A stretch of DNA of 34,652 nt. It comes from Clostridia bacterium. Its GTDB lineage: Bacteria; Bacillota; Clostridia; Christensenellales; DUVY01. Within the stretch, counting starts at the first letter, position 1, and each line of letters opens with the position of its first letter. Below, in pieces: positions 16,914-24,646 of the stretch. A program made the position numbers and the translations under genes. The stretch lies in assembly GCA_026001225.1 (NCBI GenBank), contig BNZQ01000020.1, forward strand, positions 1-34,652, in the 5' to 3' direction. A model generated the notes under the pieces. The model saw only the letters and a list, made by a program, of their open reading frames with translations. It was not told the origin of the DNA and did not search any database.

Positions 16914-17224
16914 AATATGCCCTCCTATACAACGAAAGAGCAAAAGAAAATTTGCGCGGGATACTTCGCTATATTTCCAAAGACAATCCCAAAAGAGCGC
17001 TAACATACGTAGAGGAAATCGAAACGGCAATCAACAACCTTGCCTATTTTCCGTTTATGGGAACACCGTTAAAACGCAAAAACAACAGAATGCTACTATA
17101 CGGCAACTATAAAATCACATATGAAATCAAAGAAAACAAAAACCAAGTTTACATTAAAAGAGTTAAACACTGCGCCCAAGATGACAGAGAAAACACTCCC
17201 GTTCATTTGGAAGAATCTCCTTGA
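16910..17224 (+). CDS. RelE/ParE-superfamily toxin
   Basis: The 104-residue product has the ParE/RelE fold pattern: YALLYNERAKENLRGILRYISKDNPKRALTYVEEIETAINNLAYFP, then MGTPLKRKNNRMLLYGNYKITYEI and VYIKRVKHCAQD. The first part matches the two-helix hairpin of ParE-like plasmid-stabilisation toxins; the second half matches the sheet with the YKITYEI strand. Whether it is a ribosome-dependent mRNase (RelE) or acts on gyrase (ParE) cannot be decided here. It follows the antitoxin with a 4-bp overlap. Its stop codon lies within the -35 box of coaBC (TTGAAA), so the pair has been inserted tightly against that gene. Confidence 0.85.
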   Translation: MKYALLYNERAKENLRGILRYISKDNPKRALTYVEEIETAINNLAYFPFMGTPLKRKNNRMLLYGNYKITYEIKENKNQVYIKRVKHCAQDDRENTPVHLEESP

Positions 17225-17249
17225 AAAAATTCTGATAAAGTGGTATACT
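17221..17249 (+). promoter_or_regulatory. Promoter of coaBC, overlapping the start region
   Basis: TTGAAA (17221-17226) and TATACT (17244-17249) are 17 bp apart. The ATG start follows the -10 box by only 8 nt, leaving a leader of 0-2 nt. The 14 bases GGTATACTATTCCC are shared with the ruvB start region. Confidence 0.75.
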
Positions 17250-17257
17250 ATTCCCAC

Positions 17258-18535
17258 ATGGAAAACACTTCCCTAAAAGGTAAATGTATCGTCGTCGGGG
17301 TGACGGGCGGGATCGCGGCGTATAAGATTTGTACGCTCGTATCCCTCTTGAAAAAGAGCGGCGCGGAGGCGCGGGTCGTCATGACCGAAAACGCCCGCCG
17401 CTTTGTCGCGCCGCTGACCTTTGAAACGCTGTCGGGCAATCCCGTTATCACCGATACCTTTGCCGAAAAGCCGGAATGGGAAGTCGAACATATAGCCCTT
17501 GCCAAACGCGCCGACCTTGTGATCGTCGCGCCCGCCACGGCGAACTTTATCGGAAAATACGCCAACGGAATCGCGGACGATTTTTTGACAACCACGATAC
17601 TGGCAATGACTTGCCCCGTGTTGGTCGCGCCCGCGATGAATACCGCGATGCTGAACCATACCGCCGTGCGGGCGAATTTGAACGTTTTGCGCGGACGCGG
17701 CGTGCATGTCGTCAAGCCCGAAACGGGCCGTTTGGCTTGCGGGGACGAGGGGGAAGGGCGTTGCCCCGAACCGGAAACGCTGGTTCAAGCAATCATAAAT
17801 TGCTTGAATAAGGCACAATTAGGGGATAGTGGCCAGTGGTCAGCGGTCAGTGGTCAGTTAAATGCACAAGTAAAGGATAAGGACGATTACGACGGAAAAA
17901 CCGTGCTGATCACGGCGGGCGGCACGCGCGAGGATATCGACCGCGTGCGCTATATCGGCAATTATTCAAGCGGCAAAATGGGGGCGGCTCTTGCGGAAGC
18001 GGCGATAAAACGCGGGGCGCGCGTCATTTATATTTACGGGGCGGTCAACGTGATGCCGCGCGCAGACAATAATTGTGACTTGTGCTGTGAATTGATTCCG
18101 GTCAAGTCCACGGTCGAAATGCGCGACGCGGTGATGAAAAATTTGGAGCGCGCGGATTATATCGTCATGGCCGCCGCGCCCGCCGATTACCGTGTGGAAA
18201 GGCCTTACGATACCAAGATCAAATCCGAAAGCTTGACCTTAAAATTGATCAAAAATCCCGATATCGCCGCCGAGGCCGGGGCAAAAAAGGGCGGCCGGAA
18301 ATTGGCGATATTCGCCGCCGAAACCGGCGATCCCGTGCCGGCCGCCGTTGAAAAGTTAAACAAGAAGAACGCCGATTTATGCGTGGCCAACGACGTGACA
18401 CGGGAGGGCGCGGGCTTTGGGACGGACACGAATATCGCGACGTTCGTTTTTCGGGACGGGCGGAACGAGCCGTTGCCGATGATGACAAAAAGAGAATTGG
18501 CGGATATCCTATTGGACAGAGTGCATGAAAAGTGA
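17258..18535 (+). CDS. coaBC: Bifunctional phosphopantothenoylcysteine decarboxylase/phosphopantothenate-cysteine ligase
   Basis: CoaBC makes 4'-phosphopantetheine from phosphopantothenate and cysteine in coenzyme A synthesis. The 425-residue protein has the flavoprotein CoaC domain (GVTGGIAAYK, about residues 14-23; catalytic His78 in VEHIAL; VAPAMNTAM, 123-131; Cys161 in LACGDEGEGR) and the CoaB ligase domain (VLITAGGTREDIDRVRYIGNYSSGKMG, about 216-242; AAAPADYR). The linker near residues 191-201 is made by a 7-bp tandem array (AGTGGTC units). The ATG at 17258 is used; an upstream GTG at 17240 would lie inside the -10 region. It has no Shine-Dalgarno sequence and is probably leaderless. The following gene is priA, the standard Firmicute order. 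Confidence 0.95.
   Translation: MENTSLKGKCIVVGVTGGIAAYKICTLVSLLKKSGAEARVVMTENARRFVAPLTFETLSGNPVITDTFAEKPEWEVEHIALAKRADLVIVAPATANFIGKYANGIADDFLTTTILAMTCPVLVAPAMNTAMLNHTAVRANLNVLRGRGVHVVKPETGRLACGDEGEGRCPEPETLVQAIINCLNKAQLGDSGQWSAVSGQLNAQVKDKDDYDGKTVLITAGGTREDIDRVRYIGNYSSGKMGAALAEAAIKRGARVIYIYGAVNVMPRADNNCDLCCELIPVKSTVEMRDAVMKNLERADYIVMAAAPADYRVERPYDTKIKSESLTLKLIKNPDIAAEAGAKKGGRKLAIFAAETGDPVPAAVEKLNKKNADLCVANDVTREGAGFGTDTNIATFVFRDGRNEPLPMMTKRELADILLDRVHEK
17828..17855 (+). repeat. AGTGGTC heptamer array in the coaBC interdomain linker
   Basis: AGTGGCC, AGTGGTC, AGCGGTC and AGTGGTC run head to tail and encode SGQWSAVSGQ between the CoaC and CoaB domains. A linker is a position where insertion would be tolerated. 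Confidence 0.8.
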
Positions 18536-18540
18536 AAAGT

Positions 18541-18672
18541 ATGGATTTGTCGCAAAAGAAACTTTGCTGCTGCTGTGTTTCTTTACTGCTGACGGCGGGC
18601 CGGCGCACGCTGTCGGCTCTTGCGATTTGCAACCGAAAAAAATTTTCAGGCCTTTCAGTTTTCAGTGAATGA
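18541..18672 (+). CDS. Possible 43-codon leader ORF upstream of priA
   Basis: An ATG-initiated frame with the sequence start MDLSQKKLCCCCVS runs through the coaBC-priA gap and stops at TGA, one base before the priA ATG. It contains four consecutive cysteines and no recognised domain. No good Shine-Dalgarno precedes it. Its only support is the close fit to the gap and to the priA start, which itself has no ribosome binding site; translational coupling is possible. It may well be a chance frame. Confidence 0.2.
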   Translation: MDLSQKKLCCCCVSLLLTAGRRTLSALAICNRKKFSGLSVFSE

Positions 18673-18673
18673 A

Positions 18674-20884
18674 ATGTTTGCAGAGGTAATCGTTGACATA
18701 ACCAACGGCGAGGTGGATCGGATATTCGATTATCGCGTGCCGCCGGAATCGGCGTTCTTGACGCCGGGCTATCGCGTACTCGCGCCGTTCGGGAACCGGA
18801 GCGTCGAGGGCTATGTGATCGGGCTGAAAGAGAAATCCGAATTGGACGACGCCAAAATCAAGTCTATTTTAAAGACGCTGGACGAATCGCCCGTGATTCT
18901 GCCCGAAATGATGCGGCTGTCGGACTTTATGCGGGAAAAATACAACTTGCGCCGCGCCGATACCTTGCGCTTGTTTTTGCCCAGCGAGATGCGCAAAAGC
19001 CGCGTCAAGGAGTTAAAACAATATTATGTGACCCTCGCGCCGGACTATAAAGACCGCGACCCGGCCGGATATCTGAAAAAGGCCGCCAAAAGCCAGTACG
19101 ACGCCGTCGTTTACTTGCAAGAGAGCGGCGGCGCGTTCTTAAACGAATTGAACCGGAACTGTTCGGCGGCGGCGGTGCGCCAGCTGCGCGCCAAAGGAAT
19201 CCTGACCGCCGAGGAAACCGCCGTGCGCCGGACGCCGTATAAGCGGCTGGCCGGAGCGGAAAACAAAGAGGTCGAGCTCACCGCCGCGCAAACCGCCGCC
19301 GCCGAACGCATAAGGAACGGCGGGAACGCGACCTACGTTTTACACGGCGTGACGGGCAGCGGCAAAACCGAGGTGTATCTAAATTGCATCTCGGCCGCGC
19401 TCGGGGCGGGCAAAACCGCGATCATGCTGGTGCCCGAGATATCGCTGACGCCGCAAATGTTCCGCGCGTTCCGCGCCCGTTTCGGCGAGGGGGCGGCGAT
19501 CCTGCACAGCGGACTGTCGGCGGGCGAGCGGTTCGACGAATGGCGGCGGCTCTTGACGGGAGAGGCGAGGGTGGCGATCGGGGCGCGCAGCGCGGTGTTC
19601 GCGCCCTTGCAGAATTTGGGCTTGATCGTGATCGACGAGGAGCACGACTCGAGCTATATATCCGAAAACAATCCGCGCTATTTCACCCGCGAGGTTGCGG
19701 CGTTCCGGGCCAAGGAGAACGGCTGCCCGCTCGTATTGGGAAGCGCGACGCCCTCGGTGGAAAGCTATTACCGCGTTCAAACGGGCGAATTTCAGTTGCT
19801 GAATTTGCCCGAGCGGATCAACAAGAAGCCTTTGCCCGAAATCTTGATGATCGACATGCGCAAGGAAGCGCGGGCGGGCAATTACGGGATTTTCTCGGGG
19901 GCTTTTTTGCGTGAGCTGGACATATGTATGCAAGCGGGGCGGCAAGCGATGGTGTTTATCAACCGGCGCGGGCATTCCTCGTTCGTCATGTGCCGCGCGT
20001 GCGGTTACACGGCCAAATGCGATTCCTGCGACGTGTCTCTCGTCTACCACAGCGAGGAGGAAATCTTAAAATGCCATTATTGCGACTCGCAATACCATAT
20101 GCTGTCCGCGTGCCCCGAATGCGGCAGCCCGCATATCCGGCTGGGGAATACCGGCACGCAAAAGGCGGAGGCCGAATTAAAGAAGCTGTATCCGGGCGTC
20201 GGTATCCTGCGCATGGACAACGACACGACGCGCACCAAGGACGCGCATCTGGATATATTAGAGCGGTTTGCGCGCGGTGAGGCCCGCATCTTGGTGGGCA
20301 CGCAGATGATCGCCAAAGGCCACGACTTTCCCGCCGTGACATTGGTGGGGATTCTGGACGCAGATCTGTCCTTGCACTTTACCGATTACAAGGCCGCCGA
20401 ACGGACCTTTCAGCTGGTGACGCAGAGCGCGGGCCGCGCGGGACGGCAGGATTATGCGGGGCGCGTCGTATTGCAGACCTACTCGCCGCATCACTATGTG
20501 TACACGTTCGCACGCAACAACGACTATGAAAGCTTCTTTAAAAAGGAGCTGAATATCCGCGAAACGACGGGCTTTCCGCCGTTTACGACGATCGTCCGCG
20601 CGGTGTATTCGGGCCCGGACGAGAGCGGGATCGGCAAGTGCTTTTTGCCCGCCTTTCATGAGATCGAGGCGTACGCGAAGGAGCGTAAGGACGATTTTCT
20701 GTTTTTGCGGGGCACGCGCTGTCCCGTGAAAAAGATCAAGGACGATTTCCGTTTTCAGATTTTAATGCGGATACGCGGCGCGGGAACGGAGGAAACCGTT
20801 CAAGCGGTATACGCGATTACGGGCAAATACAAGAGCCGGGGCGTGGGGGCGTATGTGGAGTTAAACCCGCCGAACTTGCATTAA
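18674..20884 (+). CDS. priA: Primosomal protein N' (replication restart helicase PriA)
   Basis: PriA recognises stalled forks and D-loops and reloads the replicative helicase. The 736-residue protein (from the ATG at 18674, where homology begins FAEVIVDITNGEVDRIFDYRVP) has the N-terminal 3'-end-binding domain, Walker A GVTGSGKTEVY (about residues 225-235), the DEEHD Walker B box (near 320), GSATPS, and two zinc-binding cysteine pairs sets, CRACGYTAKCDSC and CHYCDSQY...CPEC (about 440-485), followed by helicase motifs with GTQMIAKGHDFP and QSAGRAGR. The longer frame back to 18620 has no family support. The start lacks a clear Shine-Dalgarno sequence. It lies in the coaBC-priA-def-fmt string. 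Confidence 0.95.
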   Translation: MFAEVIVDITNGEVDRIFDYRVPPESAFLTPGYRVLAPFGNRSVEGYVIGLKEKSELDDAKIKSILKTLDESPVILPEMMRLSDFMREKYNLRRADTLRLFLPSEMRKSRVKELKQYYVTLAPDYKDRDPAGYLKKAAKSQYDAVVYLQESGGAFLNELNRNCSAAAVRQLRAKGILTAEETAVRRTPYKRLAGAENKEVELTAAQTAAAERIRNGGNATYVLHGVTGSGKTEVYLNCISAALGAGKTAIMLVPEISLTPQMFRAFRARFGEGAAILHSGLSAGERFDEWRRLLTGEARVAIGARSAVFAPLQNLGLIVIDEEHDSSYISENNPRYFTREVAAFRAKENGCPLVLGSATPSVESYYRVQTGEFQLLNLPERINKKPLPEILMIDMRKEARAGNYGIFSGAFLRELDICMQAGRQAMVFINRRGHSSFVMCRACGYTAKCDSCDVSLVYHSEEEILKCHYCDSQYHMLSACPECGSPHIRLGNTGTQKAEAELKKLYPGVGILRMDNDTTRTKDAHLDILERFARGEARILVGTQMIAKGHDFPAVTLVGILDADLSLHFTDYKAAERTFQLVTQSAGRAGRQDYAGRVVLQTYSPHHYVYTFARNNDYESFFKKELNIRETTGFPPFTTIVRAVYSGPDESGIGKCFLPAFHEIEAYAKERKDDFLFLRGTRCPVKKIKDDFRFQILMRIRGAGTEETVQAVYAITGKYKSRGVGAYVELNPPNLH

Positions 20885-20887
20885 ATC

Positions 20888-20970
20888 GCGTTTGGTCGGA
20901 ACAAAGCGCGAAGCGGGCAATTCAGCGGGGAATCCATCGGATTCCGAGAAGGACGAAGCGGAGCGCGTAA
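20888..20970 (+). repeat. GCGTTTGGTCGGA element (family 3), copy 1
   Basis: The element starts GCGTTTGGTCGGAACA, has GCGCGAAGCG near its left end, a hairpin GGAATCC-atc-GGATTCC in the middle and GAAGCGGAGCGCG at the right. The copy at 32946-33030 keeps the ends but has a different hairpin stem. It ends just before the ribosome binding site of the next gene. Confidence 0.75.
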
Positions 20971-20984
20971 AGGAGTAGACGAAT

Positions 20985-21359
20985 ATGAATGACGACGGAC
21001 AAAAACCGAAAACATGGATGAAAATCCTCGGCTTTTTCGTGATAGGCGCGGCGATCGTATTGATTATCGTCGCGGCCGTGGATTTTTTTACGGCTATTGC
21101 GGACTTCGGAATCGGGGGCCGGGGGCCGCGCTTGTTTTGGATGTTCTTCATCGCGTTTCCGATGCTGGTCGCCGGCAGTCTTTTAATCAAGTTGGGGAGC
21201 GCGCGCAAAAATATCGACGGCGCGGGCGGCAATATCGTACATACGGGCAGCCTTTCCGAACCGCCGAACGCGGCCCCGAAGAAGTGTCCGTATTGCGGCA
21301 GGCTCAATCCCTCCGACGCGTTGGCTTGCGCGGGGTGCGGGGCGAACCTCGATAAGTGA
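20985..21359 (+). CDS. Small zinc-ribbon membrane protein, function unknown
   Basis: The 124-residue protein has two transmembrane segments (about residues 12-33 and 50-70) and a C-terminal zinc ribbon with cysteines at 101, 104, 115 and 118 (CPYCGRLNPSDALACAGCG), similar to the zinc-ribbon tails of many small Firmicute membrane proteins. AAAGGAG precedes the ATG at good distance, following the family 3 repeat. It interrupts the usual priA-def adjacency. The stop codon lies inside a 7-bp array. No specific role can be proposed. Confidence 0.75.
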   Translation: MNDDGQKPKTWMKILGFFVIGAAIVLIIVAAVDFFTAIADFGIGGRGPRLFWMFFIAFPMLVAGSLLIKLGSARKNIDGAGGNIVHTGSLSEPPNAAPKKCPYCGRLNPSDALACAGCGANLDK

Positions 21360-21378
21360 TAAGTGACGAGTGAAAAAC
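21351..21378 (+). repeat. GATAAGT heptamer array
   Basis: GATAAGT, GATAAGT, GACGAGT and GAAAAAC form a 7-bp-period array containing the last codons and stop of the zinc-ribbon gene. Confidence 0.7.
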
Positions 21379-21385
21379 AAGGTTT

Positions 21386-21460
21386 TATAAGTACGGAAAT
21401 TTTTTGAAAAGAGCGCGCGAGAAGCTTTTTTGTAAAAAGTTTCTCTCGCAAGGATAAAAA
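21386..21460 (+). repeat. Palindromic element, family 2 copy E3
   Basis: A diverged leader (ATTTTTTGAAAAGAGCGCG) is followed by the palindrome GCGAGAAGCTTTTTTGTAAA...TTTCTCTCGC (about 21415-21450), with the same central poly-T/poly-A arms as the other copies. It lies directly upstream of def. Confidence 0.7.
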
Positions 21461-21465
21461 AGAAG

Positions 21466-21930
21466 ATGGCGATACGAACGGTATTTAAATTGGGCGATCC
21501 GATGCTGCGGCAAACGTCGCGGCCCGTGGAGGCCTTTGACGCGAGGCTGGCGCAGCTGATGGACGACCTTGCCGACACGATGAGGAAGGAGGGCGGGATC
21601 GGCCTTGCCGCCGCGCAGGTCGGTATTTTGAGGCGCGCCGCCGTCGTGGAAAACGAAGGGAAATTTTACGAGCTGATCAACCCCGTTGTCGTAAACACAT
21701 CGGGCGAATGCGCCGACAGCGAGGGCTGTTTGTCCGTGCCCGACCGCCGCGAAAGGATCACGCGCCCCGAGCTCGTTACCGTCCGCGCCTATAACCGCAA
21801 GGGCGAGGCTTCCGAGATCACCGTCCGGGGCTATACCGCGCGGGCCTTTCTGCACGAGATCGACCACATGGACGGCGTGCTGTTCATTGACAGAGCGACG
21901 GAAAGGGCGGGGAAGCGGAGAAATAAGTGA
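21466..21930 (+). CDS. def: Peptide deformylase
   Basis: Def removes the N-formyl group from nascent proteins and is a metalloenzyme. The 154-residue protein has the three canonical motifs: GIGLAAAQVG (about residues 44-53), EGCLSVP (86-92, metal ligand Cys88) and HEIDH (130-134, ligands His130 and His134, catalytic Glu131). It ends shortly after the third motif, as type I/II short forms do. The ATG at 21466 follows AAGGAT and AAGAAG; homology starts immediately. fmt, its counterpart that adds the formyl group to Met-tRNA, is next. Confidence 0.95.
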   Translation: MAIRTVFKLGDPMLRQTSRPVEAFDARLAQLMDDLADTMRKEGGIGLAAAQVGILRRAAVVENEGKFYELINPVVVNTSGECADSEGCLSVPDRRERITRPELVTVRAYNRKGEASEITVRGYTARAFLHEIDHMDGVLFIDRATERAGKRRNK

Positions 21931-21955
21931 AAACTGTCAGTTGAGCAATAAGGGT

Positions 21956-22894
21956 ATGGTTAAGAACTTGAAAGTAATTTTTTTAGGTACGCCCGCGTTC
22001 GCGCTGCCGAGCCTTGCCGCTTTGATCGAAAACGGATATGGGGTCGCGGCGGTTGTGACACAGCCCGACAGGCCGGGAAACCGCAATAAAACGACGCCGC
22101 CGCCCGTCAAGGAGGCCGCGATTGCCGCCGGTGTGCCGGTCTTGCAGTATGAAAAAATACGGCGGGACGGGGCGGCGGAATTGCGCGGCTTGAAGCCCGA
22201 CGTTATGATTACGGCGGCTTACGGGCAAATCTTGTCCAAAGAGATTTTGGATATTCCGAAATACGGCGTGATCAACGTGCACGCTTCCTTGTTGCCCGCT
22301 TACCGCGGCCCCGCGCCGATCAATTGGGCGGTCGCCCGGGGGGAAACGCGGACGGGCGTCACGATCATGCGCACCGATATCGGCGTGGATACCGGCGACA
22401 TGCTTTTGAAAAGGGAAACCGATATTTTGCCGGACGAGAACGCCGCCGCCTTGACGGAGCGGCTGGCCCGTCTGGGCGCGGACGCGCTGATCGAAGCGTT
22501 AGAACGGATCAAGGCGGGCAAGGCAAGCTATGAAAAACAAGACGAGTCCAAGGCGTCCTATTTCCCTATGCTGCGCAAAACCGACGGCGAGATCGCGTGG
22601 AATAAATCCGCGCGGGACATAGGGAATCTGATACGGGGCTTGGACGCGTATACCTATTGCGGCGAAGGGATTTTGAAAATCAAAAAAGCGGCGGCCGTTT
22701 CGGAAACGGGGAGCGCGGGCACGCCCGGCGAGGTGACCGTATCGTCCCCGAAAGAGGGCTTGCGGGTCGCTTGCGGCGCGGGCGTTTTGGAGCTTCTGAC
22801 GATACAGACGGCGGGCGGCAAGGCTATGGACGCGCGGGAATATTTGCGGGGACGGGGTATTCCCGTCGGAACGATACTCTGCGGGCAGTTATGA
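21956..22894 (+). CDS. fmt: Methionyl-tRNA formyltransferase
   Basis: Fmt formylates initiator Met-tRNA using 10-formyltetrahydrofolate. From the ATG at 21956 the protein is 312 residues, the normal length, beginning VKNLKVIFLGTPAFALPSL. The formyltransferase motif NVHASLLPAYRGPAPINWA (about residues 108-126), with catalytic Asn, His and a later Asp (TGDML), is intact, and a C-terminal tRNA-binding domain follows. The frame stays open back to 21887, overlapping def, but this adds residues with no homology. The AAGGGT before the ATG is too close to be a good Shine-Dalgarno sequence. rsmB, usually between fmt and rlmN, is missing. Confidence 0.94.
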   Translation: MVKNLKVIFLGTPAFALPSLAALIENGYGVAAVVTQPDRPGNRNKTTPPPVKEAAIAAGVPVLQYEKIRRDGAAELRGLKPDVMITAAYGQILSKEILDIPKYGVINVHASLLPAYRGPAPINWAVARGETRTGVTIMRTDIGVDTGDMLLKRETDILPDENAAALTERLARLGADALIEALERIKAGKASYEKQDESKASYFPMLRKTDGEIAWNKSARDIGNLIRGLDAYTYCGEGILKIKKAAAVSETGSAGTPGEVTVSSPKEGLRVACGAGVLELLTIQTAGGKAMDAREYLRGRGIPVGTILCGQL

Positions 22895-22925
22895 ATTTAG
22901 CCCACCTTTACAAAACGGAAAATAA

Positions 22926-24008
22926 ATGGAGAATAAATTGATAAAACAGAATCTGCTCGACTTTACGCCCGAGGAGCTGCAAACGCTGATGGCCGCCAAG
23001 GGGCAGAAGCCTTACCGCGCCGCCGTGCTGTTTAAATGGCTGCATTCCGGCGCGGAGTTTAGCGAGATGTCCGATTTTCCGCTGCCCTTGCGGGAGGAAT
23101 TGGACGGGGAATACTTTGCCCAAAGCGTGAAAATCCGAGAAAAATTTTTGTCGAAAGACGGCACCGCGAAGTATCTGTTCGGGCTGAACGGCGGCCAGCT
23201 GATCGAAAGCGTGCTGATGTCCTACACTGCGGGGAATACCTTGTGCGTGTCCAGCCAGGCCGGCTGCCGCATGGGCTGCGTGTTCTGCGCGAGCGGGGCG
23301 GACGGCCTTTTCCGTAGCTTGTCGGCGGGAGAAATCCTCGGGCAGATCGCGGCGGTCAACCGCGAATTGGGAGGCACGGCGCGCGACCGTAAAATTCAAA
23401 ACGTCGTGCTGATGGGCAGCGGGGAGCCTCTGGACAACTACGAGGCCGTGACCAAATTTTTGCGCCTTGTAATGGACAACAGGGGCCTTAATTTGGGGCA
23501 GCGCTGCATTTCGCTCTCGACTTGCGGGATCGCGCCCAAAATCCGGCGGCTTGCCGACGACGGTTTCACAATCAATTTAACGGTGTCCCTGCACTCCGGC
23601 TTTAACGAGGAGCGGAACGCGATGATGCCTATCAATAAGTCGTATCCCGTCGAGGACGTCATGAGCGCGGCGCGGTACTATTTCGACAAGACCGGCCGCC
23701 GCGTCATGTTAGAGTACACCCTGATTAAGGGAAAGAATATGCGCCCCGCCGACGTACTGAAATTGAAGAATTTGAGCCGCGGTTTTCCGTGCCATATCAA
23801 TTTAATTCTGCTCAATCCGATCGAGGGCTCTGACATGAAAGCGCCGACGCGCGACGAGGCCGAGAAGTTTAAAGGTTCGCTGGAGGCCTTGGGGGTGTTG
23901 TGCACGGTCAGGAGGGCGTTGGGATCGGATATAGGGGGCGCGTGCGGGCAGCTGAGAAGTCATTACATGACTTCTCAGAATGAAGTGCCTAACGGCATGA
24001 AGAAATGA
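22926..24008 (+). CDS. rlmN: Dual-specificity rRNA/tRNA adenine-C2 methyltransferase RlmN
   Basis: RlmN is a radical SAM enzyme methylating A2503 of 23S rRNA and A37 of some tRNAs. The 360-residue protein has the radical SAM motif CRMGCVFC (Cys114, 118, 121), the SAM-binding segment GSGEPLDN (164-171; the usual form is GMGEPL), STCG at 198-201, SLHS (221-224) and the C-terminal methyl-carrying Cys340 in GGACGQLR. After that Cys the tail SHYMTSQNEVPNGMKK is coded by a 12-bp perfect hairpin and the first copy of a 79-bp repeat, so the natural C-terminus was replaced or extended by repeat sequence. The start has only a weak CGGAAAA initiation site. Confidence 0.94.
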   Translation: MENKLIKQNLLDFTPEELQTLMAAKGQKPYRAAVLFKWLHSGAEFSEMSDFPLPLREELDGEYFAQSVKIREKFLSKDGTAKYLFGLNGGQLIESVLMSYTAGNTLCVSSQAGCRMGCVFCASGADGLFRSLSAGEILGQIAAVNRELGGTARDRKIQNVVLMGSGEPLDNYEAVTKFLRLVMDNRGLNLGQRCISLSTCGIAPKIRRLADDGFTINLTVSLHSGFNEERNAMMPINKSYPVEDVMSAARYYFDKTGRRVMLEYTLIKGKNMRPADVLKLKNLSRGFPCHINLILLNPIEGSDMKAPTRDEAEKFKGSLEALGVLCTVRRALGSDIGGACGQLRSHYMTSQNEVPNGMKK

Positions 24009-24054
24009 AGGCGCTGACGCTTATGAAGAGCAAACAAGTTTGCATGAAGGATAA
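23952..24054 (+). repeat. Hairpin plus 79-bp repeat, copy 1
   Basis: A perfect 12-bp stem CTGAGAAGTCAT/ATGACTTCTCAG (23952-23978) overlaps the end of rlmN. It leads into a 79-bp unit (23976-24054, starting CAGAATGAAGTGCCTAACGG) that recurs at 24115-24193 with only two visible substitutions. The unit contains the rlmN stop codon and CAAAC/GTTTG pairing near its end. Confidence 0.85.
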
Positions 24055-24060
24055 GCTGAA

Positions 24061-24129
24061 AGGCACTTCACTTTATGTTGCGCAGCAACACTTCATAAGT
24101 GCAACGGCTTCATACAGAATGAAGTGCCT
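24061..24129 (+). repeat. Branched inverted-repeat structure between the two repeat copies
   Basis: AGGCACTTCA (24061-24070) pairs perfectly with TGAAGTGCCT (24120-24129), and alternatively with the same word at 23981-23990. Between the arms are two small hairpins, GTTGC-gca-GCAAC (24077-24089) and CACTT-cat-AAGTG (24089-24101), which share a base. An RNA copy could therefore fold in two mutually exclusive ways. Confidence 0.7.
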
Positions 24130-24243
24130 AACGACATGAAGAAATGAAGGCGCTGATGCTTATGAAGAGCAAACAAGTTTGCATGAAGGATAACAACCAA
24201 TTTGCATGAAGGATAACAACAAGTTTGCGTTAAGGATAACAAG
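24115..24243 (+). repeat. 79-bp repeat copy 2 followed by a 23-bp tandem array
   Basis: The second 79-bp unit (24115-24193) runs into three units of 23-bp period (24178-24200, 24201-24223, 24224-24243), each starting TTTGC and containing AAGGATAACAA. The last unit provides AAGG 8 nt before the start codon of the following gene, so the array carries its ribosome binding site. Confidence 0.8.
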
Positions 24244-24591
24244 ATGAAAGAGAATAAATTGGCAGAATTATCCATGAACTTTTCGATTCGGATTATTGAG
24301 TTGGTTAAAGAATTGAAGGGTAAAAAAGAAAGTATAATTTCTAACCAAATCGGAAGAAGCGGAACTTCTATTGGCGCTAATATCCGTGAAGCGAATTATG
24401 CTCATAGCAAAGCCGATTTTATTGCCAAACTTCAGATTGCATTGAAGGAAGCGAATGAGACGGGATATTGGATAGAATTGCTGTATAAAACAGATTACAT
24501 AACCAAAACAGAATTTGAAACATTCGATAAGTTTTGTATTGAAATCAGAGTTATTTTGATTAAGAGTATCAATACGGCAAAAGGAAACTAA
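24244..24591 (+). CDS. Four-helix-bundle protein of the 23S rRNA intervening-sequence (S23) family
   Basis: The 115-residue protein is predicted all-helical and shows the S23/IVP family pattern: LSMNFSIRIIELVKELKGKKESIISNQIGRSGTSIGANIREANYAHSKADFIAKLQIALKEANETGYWIELL. The central IGRSGTSIGANIREA segment (about residues 36-50) is diagnostic. Members occur inside rRNA intervening sequences or, as here, free in the chromosome; relatives act as accessory proteins (Avd) of diversity-generating retroelements, but no reverse transcriptase is nearby. The molecular role is unknown. It directly follows the repeat array, which provides its ribosome binding site. Composition is AT-rich against rlmN. Confidence 0.85.
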   Translation: MKENKLAELSMNFSIRIIELVKELKGKKESIISNQIGRSGTSIGANIREANYAHSKADFIAKLQIALKEANETGYWIELLYKTDYITKTEFETFDKFCIEIRVILIKSINTAKGN

Positions 24592-24646
24592 AAAACCGGA
24601 AAACACACACAAGCGCCTTGTATGTGACAAAAAGGAGAGATATCCA

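Noticed and set aside
24061..24129. Retron or group II intron RNA next to the four-helix-bundle gene
   Set aside because: No reverse transcriptase is encoded nearby and no domain V-like or msr/msd layout could be drawn.
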